Part shown: in pieces, positions 9,041-18,443 of the stretch
Position numbering within the stretch: the stretch's first letter is position 1
Layout: each line of letters starts with the position of its first letter
Assembly (NCBI RefSeq): GCF_019733355.1
Contig: NZ_JAIHLQ010000012.1
Coordinates: 1-64,000 of the forward strand
DNA: 64,000 nt
From: Pseudomonas baetica
GTDB lineage: Bacteria > Pseudomonadota > Gammaproteobacteria > Pseudomonadales > Pseudomonadaceae
Reading direction: 5' to 3'
Program-made: the position numbers and the translations under genes
The notes under the pieces: model-generated
Databases searched by the model: none
What the model saw: only the letters and a program-made list of their open reading frames with translations
Told to the model about the DNA's origin: nothing

Positions 9041-10086
9041 CCTTCATTCTCCACTTTGAATACCGCGGTAAAGGCACCCAGCTCCTCAAGTTTTTCCCGA
9101 GCGAGGCCGGTGTGCAGAGCGTCGTGCGCCAGCTCCACGCCTTGTTTCAAACTGCTGGCCACGTCGGCGGCGTAGAGTGCCGCGCCGGCGTTGAGCACAA
9201 TCATTTCGGCGGCTTTCTGGCCGTTCTCGGTTTTGCGCTTGCCCAGCGCATCGCGGATCAGCGCCAGCGACGCCTCCGGGCCGTCGACCGACAGGCCGTG
9301 CAAGCTCTGGCTCTTCATGCCCAAGTCCTCGGGTTCGACCCAATACTCGGTGATCTCGTTGTTTTTCAGTTCGGCGACAAAGGTCGGTGCAGCGAGGCTG
9401 AATTCGTCCAGACCATCCTTCGAATGCACCACCAGCACATGCTTGCTGCCCAAGCGTTGCAAGACTTCCGCCAACGGTCGGCACAACGCCGGGTTGAACA
9501 CACCCACCACCTGATGTTTAACACCGGCCGGATTCGTAAGCGGGCCAAGCATGTTGAACAGCGTACGCAGGCCGAGATCGCGGCGCGGGCCGGCGGCATA
9601 CTTCATGGCTTTGTGATGGGTCTGGGCAAACATGAAACCGATGCCGACGTTGTCGATGCAACGGGCGACCTGAACCGGCGTCAGGTTGAGGTAGATACCG
9701 GCGGCTTCCAGCAAGTCAGCGCTGCCGCTCTTGCCCGACACCGCGCGGTTGCCGTGTTTGGCCACGGTGCAACCCGCTGCCGCAACAACAAAAGAAGACG
9801 CGGTCGATACGTTGAAAATGTTGGCACCGTCACCGCCGGTACCGACCACATCGACCACGCCGTCGAGGGTCTTGAGTTCGACCTGATCGGCCAGCTCACG
9901 CATCACCGATACGGCGCCGACGATTTCATCGATGCTTTCGCTCTTCATGCGCATGGCCATCATGAACGCGCCGATCTGCGCGTCAGTGCATTGGCCGGTC
10001 ATGATTTCGCGCATCACGTCGCGCATTTCATCGGTGCTGAGGTCGAGGTGATCGACGATACGGCTCAGGGCTGTCTTGATATTCAT
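9037..10086 (-). CDS. trpD: Anthranilate phosphoribosyltransferase
   Basis: TrpD transfers the phosphoribosyl group of PRPP to anthranilate. The 349-residue protein contains the PRPP-binding loop [18 protein letters not shown] (about residues 84-101) and the later [18 protein letters not shown] segment typical of the family. It follows trpG with nine bases between and overlaps trpC by four, so translation is probably coupled. It is separate from TrpG, as is normal in Pseudomonas, not fused as in E. coli. Confidence 0.96.
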   Translation of the reverse strand: MNIKTALSRIVDHLDLSTDEMRDVMREIMTGQCTDAQIGAFMMAMRMKSESIDEIVGAVSVMRELADQVELKTLDGVVDVVGTGGDGANIFNVSTASSFVVAAAGCTVAKHGNRAVSGKSGSADLLEAAGIYLNLTPVQVARCIDNVGIGFMFAQTHHKAMKYAAGPRRDLGLRTLFNMLGPLTNPAGVKHQVVGVFNPALCRPLAEVLQRLGSKHVLVVHSKDGLDEFSLAAPTFVAELKNNEITEYWVEPEDLGMKSQSLHGLSVDGPEASLALIRDALGKRKTENGQKAAEMIVLNAGAALYAADVASSLKQGVELAHDALHTGLAREKLEELGAFTAVFKVENEG

Positions 10087-10095
10087 GGGAAGTCC

Positions 10096-10689
10096 TTAGC
10101 GCGTGCCGCCGGTTTGTTTGAGGAAGTTGGCAAACAGTTCATGGCCCTGCTCAGTCAGGATCGACTCGGGGTGGAACTGTACGCCTTCAATGTTCAGGGT
10201 CTTGTGACGCAGGCCCATGATTTCGTCGACAGAGCCGTCATCGTGTTGCGTCCACGCCGTCAGCTCCAGGCAATCGGGCAAGGTTTCGTGCTTGACGATC
10301 AGCGAGTGGTATCGGGTGACGGTCAGAGGATGGTTGAGACCTGCGAAAACGCCCTTGTCCTCGTGGAATACCGGACTAGTCTTACCGTGCATCACTTGGC
10401 GGGCACGCACCACATTCCCGCCAAAGGCCTGACCGATGGACTGGTGGCCGAGGCAGACGCCGAGAATGGGCAGCTTGCCGGCAAAGTGCTTGATGGCCTC
10501 GATGGAGATGCCGGCTTCGGTCGGCGTGCAAGGCCCCGGAGAAACCACGATGCGCTCTGGCTTGAGCGCTTCGATTTCGGCAATGGTCAATTCGTCGTTG
10601 CGCACGACTTTGACTTCGGCACCCAGCTCGCCGAGGTACTGCACAACGTTGTAAGTAAAGGAGTCGTAGTTGTCGATCATCAGCAACAT
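10096..10689 (-). CDS. trpG: Anthranilate synthase glutamine amidotransferase subunit
   Basis: TrpG releases ammonia from glutamine for TrpE, which is encoded about 2.5 kb away across estA. The 197-residue class I amidotransferase has the nucleophile Cys in GVCLGHQ (about residue 79) and the His/Glu pair in FHPESI (about 170). The ATG at 10689 ([11 protein letters not shown]) is chosen. The frame remains open upstream through the leader region to 10827, but those residues are not family-like. It is first in the trpGDC operon and is preceded by an apparent attenuator with a Trp-containing leader peptide at 10853-10939. Confidence 0.96.
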   Translation of the reverse strand: MLLMIDNYDSFTYNVVQYLGELGAEVKVVRNDELTIAEIEALKPERIVVSPGPCTPTEAGISIEAIKHFAGKLPILGVCLGHQSIGQAFGGNVVRARQVMHGKTSPVFHEDKGVFAGLNHPLTVTRYHSLIVKHETLPDCLELTAWTQHDDGSVDEIMGLRHKTLNIEGVQFHPESILTEQGHELFANFLKQTGGTR

Positions 10690-10820
10690 GGCGTTTCGAA
10701 CCTCTTGAATTCTGACTTGAAGACAGCCTTCAGATGACTTGCCCGCAGGGCGCTGCACGATGTCGGACGCACAGATGGCGTCGGCAAAGCGGCATTTCGA
10801 ACGGGCAAGGAAGGCAAAGC

Positions 10821-10846
10821 GATACAAATCCGGCCGGGCCGGCAGA
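10821..10846 (-). terminator. Candidate trpGDC attenuator hairpin
   Basis: Read on the minus strand, CCGGC-CCG-GCCGG (10842-10830) forms a compact GC hairpin followed by ATTTGTATC. It starts about ten bases after the stop of the putative Trp leader peptide, where an attenuator stem is expected. The T-rich tract is short, so termination strength is unproven. The competing antiterminator pairing was not folded. Confidence 0.5.
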
Positions 10847-10852
10847 AAAGAT

Positions 10853-10939
10853 TCAGGCGCGCCAACGCCAACGGGCGTGTGCCTTGATGACTTGATCCAG
10901 AAGTTTGCTGGTGATCAACACGGGGAAGGTCTCGTTCAT
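10853..10939 (-). CDS. trpL: Putative Trp leader peptide upstream of trpGDC
   Basis: A 28-codon reading frame starts with ATG at 10939, with GGAA six bases upstream, and ends in ...ARWRWRA, giving two Trp codons (TGG CGT TGG) just before the stop. A hairpin follows at once. The last residues (VIKAxARWRWRA) match the C-terminal tail of Gph, which ends just upstream of trpE at 14727-14771. This points to two copies of one attenuation device. Regulation of trpE and trpGDC by attenuation has been reported in P. putida, as I recall. The coding role here is inference; the start codon is less certain than the Trp-rich end. Confidence 0.65.
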   Translation of the reverse strand: MNETFPVLITSKLLDQVIKAHARWRWRA

Positions 10940-11096
10940 ACGTTCCGGCACAGTAACTTAGCTGGGCAGAGCGTGCAATATGGCGGGGCTTGCAGGGCAT
11001 AAAACTATGGAGGGGTTCGCGATCGATGGCAAAAGGCCGGAAGTTTTTGGTACTGTCGTTTCGTTCACCTACAACAATAAATAAACGGACTTGCTC

Positions 11097-13004
11097 ATGA
11101 TCAAACAGACGTTGTTTGTACCGCTGGCCGGTTGCTTGCTCGCCCTGGCCTGCGCCCAGGCGTATGCAGCACCCAATCCTTACTCAAGCTTCATCGTCTT
11201 TGGCGACAGCCTCAACGATGCCGGGACATTCACCGACACCGGCGGCCCGGCGGGCGCCACCCAGCGCTACACCAACCGCACTGGCCCGGTTTATCTGGAT
11301 GGCAGCGGTGAATTGCGCTCGCTGAACTCCACGCAACTGCTGGGCGGACGCCTCGGGTTTACGGCGGATCAAACAGCCTCTTCCAGTTCAGCTGTACGCG
11401 CCAATGCAGGCCTGCCGGACGGCAACAACTGGGCGGTGGGGGGTTATCGAACTGACCAGATCCTCGACTCGATCACCACGCAATCTGCCACGGGGGAACG
11501 TACCCGCGCCGGCTACTTGCCATCGAACGGCTTGCGCGCCGACCCGAATGCGCTGTACTACATTTCCGGCGGTGGCAATGACTTCCTGCAAGGTCGAATT
11601 CTCAGCCTGCCTCAGGCTAACGCGGGTGCCGACCGATTGGCTGACAGCGTACAAGCCCTGCAAACGGCCGGCGCCAAATACGTGATGGTCTGGCTGTTGC
11701 CTGATGTCGGTTTGACCCCGGCCATCAACGGTACGCCTTTTCAGGCGCTCAGCAGTCAACTCGCCAGCCAGTTCAACAGCCAACTGGTGACACGTTTACA
11801 GGGCATCAACGCTGAAATCATTCCGTTGAATATTCCAGTGCTCCTGTCGGAGGCTTTCGCAGATCCCGGACGTTTTGGCCTGGCCACCGACCAGAACCTG
11901 ACCGCGACCTGTTTCAGCGGCAGCAGTTGCACGGAGAACGCCCGCTACGGCATCAACAGTGCGACGCCGGATCCGAGCAAGCTGATCTACAACGACGGCG
12001 TACACCCGACCGAGGCCGGGCAGAAGCTGATCTCTGATTACGCCTATTCGCTGTTGGCCGCACCGTGGGAGCTGACACTGCTGCCGGAAATGGCCCACGC
12101 CACGCTGCGTGCGCACCAGGATGAACTGCGTACTCAATGGAAAGCGGATTGGGAGAACTGGCAACCCGTCGGTCAGTGGCGCGCCATTGTCTCCGCCGGC
12201 GGCCAGCATCTGGATGTCGACAGCCAAAGCAGCGGCGCCAGCGCCGACGGCAGTGGTTACAACCTCAACGTGGGGGGCAGCTATCGCCTCAATGATGCTT
12301 GGCGCGTGGGCGTAGCGGCAGGTTTCTACCGGCAGAATCTGGAAGCAGGCCACAACGATTCGGACTACAAACTCAACAGCTATCTGGCGACAGCCTTCGC
12401 CCAGTTCCAGCAAAATCGCTGGTGGGCTGACGCCGCGCTGACCGGTGGCAAACTCGACTACGACAACCTCAAGCGCAAGTTCGATCTGGGCGTCAGTGAA
12501 GGTGCGGAGAAAGGTGATACCGACGGCCACCTGTGGGCGTTCAGTACCCGCATCGGATACGACATTGCCCAACCGGGCAGTGAATGGCATTTGTCGCCGT
12601 TCGTCAGCGCCGACTACGCCAGCGTGGATGTCGATGGTTACTCAGAGAAAAGCAACCGGGCCACAGCACTGACCTTCAATGACCAGGCGCGAGATTCGAA
12701 ACGTCTGGGCCTCGGTATTCAGGGCAAGTACAACATCACCCCACAAACCCAGGTGTTTGGTGAATACGCCCACGAACGTGAGTACGAGGATGACGTGCAG
12801 AAGGTCAACATCGCGCTCAATACCCTGCCGGCCAACGACTTCAAACTCGAAGGCTACACACCGCAGAGTCATTTGAACCGTTTGAGCCTGGGCGTCAGCC
12901 ATAAACTGACGGCAGATCTGGCGCTGCGTGGCGGTTATACGTTGCGCAAGGACGATGACTTTACCCAGCAAGGGGTTAACGTCGGAGTCGTGCTGGACTT
13001 CTAA
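11097..13004 (+). CDS. estA: Autotransporter GDSL esterase EstA
   Basis: EstA is an outer-membrane-anchored esterase needed in P. aeruginosa for rhamnolipid production and motility. The 635-residue product has a signal peptide ending near AYAA. The GDSL nucleophile motif FGDSLNDAG follows, with a conserved GGGNDF block, the catalytic Asp/His pair in [10 protein letters not shown], and a C-terminal beta-barrel from about residue 355 ending in the aromatic residue of VVLDF. This is the type V secretion layout in which the barrel carries the esterase to the surface. The ATG at 11097 is preferred to the TTG at 11091. It sits between trpG and trpE and is followed by a strong terminator. Confidence 0.94.
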   Translation: MIKQTLFVPLAGCLLALACAQAYAAPNPYSSFIVFGDSLNDAGTFTDTGGPAGATQRYTNRTGPVYLDGSGELRSLNSTQLLGGRLGFTADQTASSSSAVRANAGLPDGNNWAVGGYRTDQILDSITTQSATGERTRAGYLPSNGLRADPNALYYISGGGNDFLQGRILSLPQANAGADRLADSVQALQTAGAKYVMVWLLPDVGLTPAINGTPFQALSSQLASQFNSQLVTRLQGINAEIIPLNIPVLLSEAFADPGRFGLATDQNLTATCFSGSSCTENARYGINSATPDPSKLIYNDGVHPTEAGQKLISDYAYSLLAAPWELTLLPEMAHATLRAHQDELRTQWKADWENWQPVGQWRAIVSAGGQHLDVDSQSSGASADGSGYNLNVGGSYRLNDAWRVGVAAGFYRQNLEAGHNDSDYKLNSYLATAFAQFQQNRWWADAALTGGKLDYDNLKRKFDLGVSEGAEKGDTDGHLWAFSTRIGYDIAQPGSEWHLSPFVSADYASVDVDGYSEKSNRATALTFNDQARDSKRLGLGIQGKYNITPQTQVFGEYAHEREYEDDVQKVNIALNTLPANDFKLEGYTPQSHLNRLSLGVSHKLTADLALRGGYTLRKDDDFTQQGVNVGVVLDF

Positions 13005-13013
13005 ATCCCGCGC

Positions 13014-13050
13014 ATAAAAAAGCGGTGCCCTCGCAGGCGCCGCTTTTTTA
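13014..13050. terminator. Rho-independent terminator after estA
   Basis: AAAAAAGCGGTGCC, a six-base loop, then GGCGCCGCTTTTTT form a stable hairpin (one G-T type pair) with a T run, ten bases after the estA stop. The A run on the other side may also let it serve the convergent trpE transcript. Confidence 0.9.
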
Positions 13051-13070
13051 TTGCCGAACACAAAGCCCAC

Positions 13071-13160
13071 TGTGGGAGCGAGCCTGCTCGCGAAGAGGGT
13101 GTGTCAGCCACCATTAATGTTGGCTGACCAGCGCTTTCGCGAGCAGGCTCGCTCCCACAG
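13071..13160. repeat. REP doublet (REPIN)
   Basis: TGTGGGAGCGAGCCTGCTCGCGAAG at 13071-13095 and its near-perfect inverse TTCGCGAGCAGGCTCGCTCCCACA at 13136-13159 enclose about 40 bases, themselves partly palindromic (GTCAGCC...GGCTGAC). This is one of the best-preserved copies in the window, lying between the convergent estA and trpE genes. Confidence 0.88.
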
Positions 13161-13174
13161 GGTTTTGTGTTGGC

Positions 13175-14656
13175 TCAGCTTTCCGGGGTTTGTTCGGCCA
13201 GTGCCACGGCACGGAACATCGCCCGGCGCTTGTTCAGGGTTTCTTCCCATTCCAGCGCCGGCACCGAGTCGGCGACGATGCCGCCACCGGCCTGTACGTG
13301 CAATTCGCCGTTTTTGATCACCGCGGTACGGATCGCAATTGCGGTGTCCATGTTGCCGTTCCAGGCGAAGTAACCCACCGCGCCGCCATACACACCACGC
13401 TTGACCGGTTCGAGTTCGTCGATGATTTCCATCGCACGAATCTTCGGTGCCCCGGACAAGGTGCCCGCCGGCAGAATCGCCCGTAGCGCGTCCATCGCCG
13501 TCAGCCCGGCTTTCAACTGGCCGGTGACGTTGGAAACAATGTGCATCACGTTGGAATAACGCTCGATGACCATCTTCTCGGTGAGTTTCACCGAACCGAT
13601 TTCCGAGACACGTCCGGTGTCGTTACGACCCAGATCGATCAGCATCAAGTGCTCGGCGATCTCTTTATCGTCGGACAGCAAGTCTTCTTCCAGCGCCAGA
13701 TCGGCTTCTTCTGTCGCGCCACGCGGGCGAGTACCGGCAATCGGACGCACCGTGATCAGGTTGTCCTCGACCCGCACCAGCACTTCCGGCGAACTGCCGA
13801 CGACGTGGAAGTCGCCGAAGTTGAAGAAGTACATGTACGGCGTCGGGTTGAAGCAGCGCAAGGCGCGATACAGATCGATCGGTGCCGCCTTGAAGTCGAT
13901 CGACATGCGCTGCGACGGCACGACCTGCATGCAGTCACCGGCCAGGATGTATTGCTTGATGGTGTCGACGGCTTTTTCGTAATCGTTCTGGGTGAAACTG
14001 GAGCGGAACACCGGGTCAGCGGACTGTTGTTTGCTGAAGTCCAGGCCGCGACGCGGGGTGATCGGCTGGCGCAGTTTTTCCAGCAGTCCCTGCAATTGCG
14101 CCTGACCTTGCTCGTAGGCATCCGCCTGCACAGGGTCGGCCAATACGATGGCGTGCATCTTGCCGGCGAGGTTGTCGAACACCACGACCGCATCGGACAC
14201 CATCAACAGAATGTCTGGCACGCCCAGCGGATCCGGATTCGGGCACTTGCCCAGACGTTTCTCGACATAACGCACGCAGTCGTAACCGAAATAACCGACC
14301 AGACCGCCGTTAAATCGCGGCAGGCCAGCAATGGTCGGCACGTTGTAGCGGGCCTTGAAGGTTTCGACGAAGGCCAGCGGATCTTCAACGTCGTGGCTTT
14401 CAGTCTCGACGCCATCAACGGTGATGCTGACGTGATGATCGTAAACCCGCAGCACGGTGCGGCACGGCAGGCCGATGATCGAGTAACGACCCCATTTCTC
14501 GCCGCCCTGCACGGACTCGAGCAGGTAGGAGTTGGGTTGGTCTGCCAGTTTCAGGTAGATCGACAGCGGCGTGTCGAAGTCGGCCAGGGTTTCGCAGGCC
14601 AACGGAATGCGGTTATAGCCATCAGCGGCCAAGCGCAGGAATTCTTCGCGAATCAT
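13175..14656 (-). CDS. trpE: Anthranilate synthase component I
   Basis: TrpE converts chorismate to anthranilate with ammonia supplied by TrpG. The 493-residue chorismate-utilising enzyme shows the tryptophan feedback site motif LLESV near residue 46, the [10 protein letters not shown] block and the [16 protein letters not shown] region near the C-terminus. It is read right to left, after rpe and gph, with about 70 bases between gph and trpE. That gap carries an apparent attenuator, and the preceding Trp-codon leader lies inside the end of gph. Confidence 0.96.
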   Translation of the reverse strand: MIREEFLRLAADGYNRIPLACETLADFDTPLSIYLKLADQPNSYLLESVQGGEKWGRYSIIGLPCRTVLRVYDHHVSITVDGVETESHDVEDPLAFVETFKARYNVPTIAGLPRFNGGLVGYFGYDCVRYVEKRLGKCPNPDPLGVPDILLMVSDAVVVFDNLAGKMHAIVLADPVQADAYEQGQAQLQGLLEKLRQPITPRRGLDFSKQQSADPVFRSSFTQNDYEKAVDTIKQYILAGDCMQVVPSQRMSIDFKAAPIDLYRALRCFNPTPYMYFFNFGDFHVVGSSPEVLVRVEDNLITVRPIAGTRPRGATEEADLALEEDLLSDDKEIAEHLMLIDLGRNDTGRVSEIGSVKLTEKMVIERYSNVMHIVSNVTGQLKAGLTAMDALRAILPAGTLSGAPKIRAMEIIDELEPVKRGVYGGAVGYFAWNGNMDTAIAIRTAVIKNGELHVQAGGGIVADSVPALEWEETLNKRRAMFRAVALAEQTPES

Positions 14657-14691
14657 AAGATGCCTCGTGGTGTGAGGTGCTGTCAGTCAGG

Positions 14692-14718
14692 TGTGCAAAC
14701 GCGCCGGCAGGCCGGCCA
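14692..14718 (-). terminator. Candidate trpE attenuator hairpin
   Basis: On the minus strand GCCGG-CCTG-CCGGC (14716-14703) forms a five-base-pair stem with a tetraloop, followed by GCGTTTGCAC, starting about ten bases after the gph stop codon. Its position and GC-rich design parallel the hairpin after the trpGDC leader peptide. The T run is weak, so whether it terminates on its own is not settled. Confidence 0.45.
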
Positions 14719-14726
14719 GAAACAAG

Positions 14727-14771
14727 TCAGGCGCGCCAACGCCAGCGGGCCAGGGCCTTGATGACTTTCAT
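14727..14771 (-). CDS. Putative Trp leader peptide of trpE, nested in the 3' end of gph
   Basis: An in-frame ATG at 14771 within gph could initiate a 14-residue peptide [14 protein letters not shown] sharing the gph stop codon, with two Trp codons near the end and a hairpin directly downstream. The same ending appears in the separate trpGDC leader. Leader function could equally be served by ribosomes finishing gph itself, which need no internal start. This is inference from the paired arrangement. No strong ribosome-binding site is visible before this ATG. Confidence 0.5.
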   Translation of the reverse strand: MKVIKALARWRWRA

Positions 14772-15545
14772 CCAGAGTTTGCGGGTGACCACCACGATGG
14801 CGTTTCCAGAAGGGGATTGAGAAGCGTCGGGCAACGTTATCTCAGCGGCCGGATCCAGGCAACCGGGAATTAGCTTGCGCAGGTCGTCGATCACCAGTGC
14901 CGGGGATTCCTCGGCAATCGGCCGCCCATGGTTGTAGCCGTAACTCAGCGCCACACATTTGACCCCCGCCGCTTTCGCGGCCAGCACGTCGCTGCGCGAG
15001 TCGCCGACAAACAGCGATTGCGAGGCCGGGATGTTGGCCATTTTCATCACGAAGAACAGCGCGGCCGGGTCGGGTTTCTTCTGCGGCAAGGTATCGCCGC
15101 CGATGATCCATTTGAAATAGCGGCCGATTTTCATCTGGTCCAACAGCGGCGCGACGAAACGCTCCGGCTTGTTGGTGATCAACGCCATGGCCACGCCTTG
15201 CTTTTGCAGCCACTTGAGCGTGTCGCGCACGCCGGGATAGACCACAGTCAGCTCATGGCTGGCGCCGTAGGCCTGCATGAAAATTTCCAGCGCTTGCTCG
15301 GCTTCGACGTCATCCACAGAGGCATGATCGATACCGCCGGCCAGCGCACGACGCACCAATACCGGTGCGCCATTGCCAACCCACTCGCGCACCGACTCGA
15401 TGCCCGCTGGCTGGCGGCCGAGGGTGAGCAGCATGTTGTCCACCGCCGCTGCCAGGTCGGGAACCGAGTCGATCAGCGTGCCATCCAGATCGAACATCAC
15501 CAACCGTGGCAGTTTGCCCGGGAACAGCTGCTCAAAACCGCTCAT
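14727..15545 (-). CDS. gph: Phosphoglycolate phosphatase
   Basis: Gph is a HAD-superfamily hydrolase that removes phosphate from 2-phosphoglycolate. The 272-residue product has HAD motif I in [11 protein letters not shown] (about residues 18-28), motif II ITNK, the lysine in QKKPDP and the acidic motif GDSRSD. The recognisable HAD core ends near residue 225. The last 45 or so residues are an extension ending in ARWRWRA, and the same tail is encoded by the leader in front of trpGDC. The start overlaps the end of rpe by four bases, and trpE follows about 70 bases downstream. Confidence 0.93.
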   Translation of the reverse strand: MSGFEQLFPGKLPRLVMFDLDGTLIDSVPDLAAAVDNMLLTLGRQPAGIESVREWVGNGAPVLVRRALAGGIDHASVDDVEAEQALEIFMQAYGASHELTVVYPGVRDTLKWLQKQGVAMALITNKPERFVAPLLDQMKIGRYFKWIIGGDTLPQKKPDPAALFFVMKMANIPASQSLFVGDSRSDVLAAKAAGVKCVALSYGYNHGRPIAEESPALVIDDLRKLIPGCLDPAAEITLPDASQSPSGNAIVVVTRKLWMKVIKALARWRWRA

Positions 15546-16216
15546 GGGCGAGCCAGCGCCAGTTCGGAACGCATCTTGTCGATGACTTCCTGATAGTTCG
15601 GTGCATTGAAGATCGCCGAGCCGGCCACAAAGGTGTCGGCGCCAGCGGCGGCGATCTCACGGATGTTGTTGACGTTGACGCCGCCGTCGATTTCCAGACG
15701 GATATCACGCCCCGACGCATCGATGATCGCCCGTGCTTCGCGCAGTTTGTCGAGGGTGCCGGGAATGAACTTCTGCCCGCCAAAGCCTGGGTTGACGCTC
15801 ATCAGCAGAACCATGTCGACCTTGTCGATCACGTACTTGAGCACGTCCAGCGGGGTCGCCGGGTTGAACACCAGACCGGATTTGCAGCCGCCCTCGCGGA
15901 TCAGTTGCAACGAGCGATCGACGTGCAGCGTGGCTTCCGGGTGGAAGGTGATGTAGGTGGCACCGGCCTCGATGAAGTCGCCAACGATGCGATCCACCGG
16001 GCTGACCATCAGGTGCGCGTCAATCGGCGCAGTGACGCCGTACTTGCGCAATGCCGCGCAAACCATCGGGCCGATGGTCAGGTTGGGCACGTAGTGGTTG
16101 TCCATGACATCGAAGTGAACGAAGTCGGCACCAGCGGCGAGGACGTTGTCCACTTCTTCGCCGAGGCGGGCGAAGTCGGCGGAAAGAATCGACGGAGCAA
16201 TTACGAAGGGCTGCAT
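15542..16216 (-). CDS. rpe: Ribulose-phosphate 3-epimerase
   Basis: Rpe interconverts ribulose 5-phosphate and xylulose 5-phosphate in the pentose phosphate pathway. The 224-residue TIM barrel begins with [11 protein letters not shown], has the metal-binding [12 protein letters not shown] (about residues 34-45), the HLM strand, the [12 protein letters not shown] loop and the late DGGVN phosphate-binding motif. It is first in the rpe-gph-trpE set and overlaps gph by four bases. Confidence 0.96.
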   Translation of the reverse strand: MQPFVIAPSILSADFARLGEEVDNVLAAGADFVHFDVMDNHYVPNLTIGPMVCAALRKYGVTAPIDAHLMVSPVDRIVGDFIEAGATYITFHPEATLHVDRSLQLIREGGCKSGLVFNPATPLDVLKYVIDKVDMVLLMSVNPGFGGQKFIPGTLDKLREARAIIDASGRDIRLEIDGGVNVNNIREIAAAGADTFVAGSAIFNAPNYQEVIDKMRSELALARP

Positions 16217-16296
16217 GACGCACCTTTACTGAGCTAAATCACGATGGCGCGCATTGTATACCTCAAGTTTCCGCGCGCGCACCGTGACGGCGATGA

Positions 16297-17445
16297 TCAG
16301 TAGGCGGCGCGGTAGATCTTCTCGATATCGATGGCGCTGAGTTTACGTGGGTTGTTGCGCATCAGACGTTCAATGCCTGCGGCCTCCAACGCCATGGCCG
16401 GGATCGCGTCTTGCGGTACACCGAAACTGCGCAACCCGGCGGGAATCTCCACCGCTGCACACAAGTCGGTCATGGCCTGCACGGCTTTATCCGCTGCCTC
16501 AATGGCACTCAGATGAGCGGTCTTCACCCCCATGGCTTCGGCAATATCCTGCATCCGCTCGACGCAGGCCATCTTGTTCCAGGTCATGACATAGGGCAGC
16601 AGTAGCGCATTGCTGACACCATGGGCAATGTTGAAACGCCCGCCCAGCGGATAGGCCAGCGCATGCACCGCACCGACCCCGGCGTTACCGAATGCCATGC
16701 CGGCCATCAGGCTGGCGGTGGCCATGTCTTCCCGCGCTTGCAGGTTGGCGCCGTTGGCGTAGGCCTTGGGCAGGGCCTTGGCGATCAGTTTGATCGCGCC
16801 GAGGGCCAGGGAATCGGTGATCGGCGAGGCGTTGACCGACAGATAGGACTCAATGGCATGCACCAACGCATCGACGCCACTGGCGGCGGTGACACTGCGT
16901 GGGCAGGTCAGGGTCATCTGCGGACTGACCAGCGCGACGTCCGGTAATAGATAGTCGCTGACGATGCCTTTCTTCAACTGCGCAACCTTGTCCGAAAGAA
17001 TGGCGACGTTGGTCACTTCCGAGCCGGTGCCGGCAGTGGTCGGGATGGCGATCAGCGGCGGCCCTTTGCGTGGCACCTGTTCGACGCCGAACAGATCCTC
17101 CAGCGCGCCGTGATAACCGGCATACGCGGCAACGCTTTTGGCGATGTCGATAGCACTGCCGCCGCCCAGACCGATCAAGCCGTCATGCCCGCCTTCGCGG
17201 TACGCACGCATGCAGTCTTCGACAATGGCGATTTCCGGATCCGGCAGCACGCGGTCGAAAATCTCGTACTCGCGCCCACCCAGTTGCACCAGCGCCAGCT
17301 CAACGGTGCCGGATTTGACCAGCGCGGCGTCGGTGACGATCAGCGGGTTGTCGATGTCGAGGCGGGTGAGTTCCGCCGCCAATTGCTCGATGGCGCCGGC
17401 GCCGGTGATCAGTTTGTGAGCGATTTTGAACTGAGAAAGACTCAT
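16297..17445 (-). CDS. Iron-containing alcohol dehydrogenase
   Basis: A group III (iron-dependent) alcohol dehydrogenase of 382 residues. It has the NAD-binding GGGSAID (about residues 94-100) and the metal-ligand region SGVDALVHAIESY (Asp and His), followed by GAVHALAYPLGGRFNIAHG (further His ligands). The substrate is not determined. Relatives act on 1,3-propanediol, ethanol, lactaldehyde or 4-hydroxybutyrate. The ATG at 17445 is chosen to give the family length. It is downstream of and co-directional with the polyamine-type ABC operon, with a REP sequence between, so a functional link is possible but unproven. Confidence 0.85.
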   Translation of the reverse strand: MSLSQFKIAHKLITGAGAIEQLAAELTRLDIDNPLIVTDAALVKSGTVELALVQLGGREYEIFDRVLPDPEIAIVEDCMRAYREGGHDGLIGLGGGSAIDIAKSVAAYAGYHGALEDLFGVEQVPRKGPPLIAIPTTAGTGSEVTNVAILSDKVAQLKKGIVSDYLLPDVALVSPQMTLTCPRSVTAASGVDALVHAIESYLSVNASPITDSLALGAIKLIAKALPKAYANGANLQAREDMATASLMAGMAFGNAGVGAVHALAYPLGGRFNIAHGVSNALLLPYVMTWNKMACVERMQDIAEAMGVKTAHLSAIEAADKAVQAMTDLCAAVEIPAGLRSFGVPQDAIPAMALEAAGIERLMRNNPRKLSAIDIEKIYRAAY

Positions 17446-17560
17446 GGTGCGCAGCCTCTTATAGATAGGGGAGCTGGGCACAAGATTAGCTGGGGATTTG
17501 AGGTTGTCTGCTATTCAGGTCATGAATAACCCAAGACTTCGCACACAACACAAATCCCTT

Positions 17561-17587
17561 GTGGGAGGGGGCTTGCTCCCTCCCACA
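17561..17587. repeat. Single REP palindrome
   Basis: GTGGGAGGGGGCTTGCTCCCTCCCAC is one compact palindromic REP unit of the GGGGGCTTGC subtype (compare 22350-22438). It lies between the ABC permease gene and the iron alcohol dehydrogenase gene. It could act as an RNA stem at the operon end. Confidence 0.8.
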
Positions 17588-17606
17588 GTTTTGATCGTTT
17601 ACGGCT

Positions 17607-18431
17607 TCAGACCTGAGCGGTGCGCAATTTTTCGCTGCGGCCGCGTAGCCATTCAAGGGTCAGCAGCAGGATCACCGAGAAGGCGATCAGCAAGGTCGCG
17701 GCGGCCGCAATCGTCGGGCTGAGGTTCTCCCGAATCCCGCTGAACATCTGCCGAGGCAACGTGGCCTGTTCAGGCCCGGCCAGAAACAGCGTCACCACCA
17801 CTTCGTCGAACGACGTGGCGAACGCAAACAACGCCCCGGAAATCACCCCTGGCGCAATCAGTGGCAAGGTCACACGACGGAACGCGGTCAACGGCGACGC
17901 ACCGAGGCTGGCGGCAGCACGCACCAGATTGTGGTTAAACCCCTGCAACGTTGCCGACACGGTGATGATCACAAATGGCACACCGAGTACCGCATGCACG
18001 ACGATCAGCGAGAAGAAGCTGTTGCCCAGGCCCAGCGGCGCAAAGAACAGATAACTGGCCACACCAATGATCACCACCGGCACGACCATCGGCGAAATCA
18101 CCAGCGCCATCACCAGCGGTTTGCCGGGGAAGTCGCCACGGGTCAGGCCGATCGCTGCCAGCGTGCCGAAGACCATGGCCAGCGCCGTTGCGGCCGGGGC
18201 CACGATGATGCTGTTGCGAAGCGCCCGCATCCATTCCGCCGAGGCGAAGAAGTCCTGATACCAGTGCAGCGAAAAGCCTTGTAGCGGGTACACCAGAAAA
18301 CTGCCCGAGTTGAACGACAGCGGCACGATCACCAGCACCGGCAGGATCAGGAACAGCAGAATCAAGCCGCAGAGGATCCGCAAGCTGTAGAACCACACCC
18401 GTTCGATGGGCGACATGTAAGGACTCAGCAT
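17607..18431 (-). CDS. ABC transporter permease, PotC/YdcV type
   Basis: The inner-membrane permease subunit of a polyamine-type (PotABCD-like) importer, 274 residues with six predicted membrane helices. The EAA coupling loop for the ATPase is visible as SLGASPLTAFRRVTLP (about residues 183-198). It is the last gene of the four-gene transporter operon, starting 12 bases after the larger permease. Substrate specificity cannot be read from permease sequences. The family includes putrescine, spermidine and related cation transporters. Confidence 0.88.
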   Translation of the reverse strand: MLSPYMSPIERVWFYSLRILCGLILLFLILPVLVIVPLSFNSGSFLVYPLQGFSLHWYQDFFASAEWMRALRNSIIVAPAATALAMVFGTLAAIGLTRGDFPGKPLVMALVISPMVVPVVIIGVASYLFFAPLGLGNSFFSLIVVHAVLGVPFVIITVSATLQGFNHNLVRAAASLGASPLTAFRRVTLPLIAPGVISGALFAFATSFDEVVVTLFLAGPEQATLPRQMFSGIRENLSPTIAAAATLLIAFSVILLLTLEWLRGRSEKLRTAQV

Positions 18432-18443
18432 CTCAAATTCCCC

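Larger units (their letters stand above)
10690..11096. promoter_or_regulatory. Divergent regulatory region between trpGDC and estA
   Basis: These 407 bases hold the long trpGDC leader on the minus strand (Trp leader peptide and attenuator) and, near 11000-11096, the estA upstream region on the plus strand. About 140 bases of leader lie between the attenuator hairpin and the trpG start, with no further gene visible. A TTGCAC/TACTGT pair on the minus strand (10978-10973 and 10955-10950) has 17-bp spacing. It would start transcription almost on the leader ATG, so it is not assigned. Confidence 0.5.

Noticed and set aside
8893..10737. A 614-codon plus-strand frame antisense to trpC, trpD and trpG
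   Set aside because: It is a high-GC shadow of three certain genes on the other strand; its product is low-complexity, His/Gln/Arg-rich and resembles no family.
10950..10978. TTGCAC-17 bp-TACTGT on the minus strand as the trpGDC promoter
   Set aside because: It would start the RNA about four bases before the leader ATG, leaving out the apparent ribosome-binding site, so I do not assign it.
13071..13160. REP doublets as possible CRISPR repeats
   Set aside because: They are scattered single palindromes without regular spacers or cas genes.
13541..14761. A 406-codon plus-strand frame antisense to trpE
   Set aside because: Shadow of trpE codon bias; no ribosome-binding site and no family resemblance.
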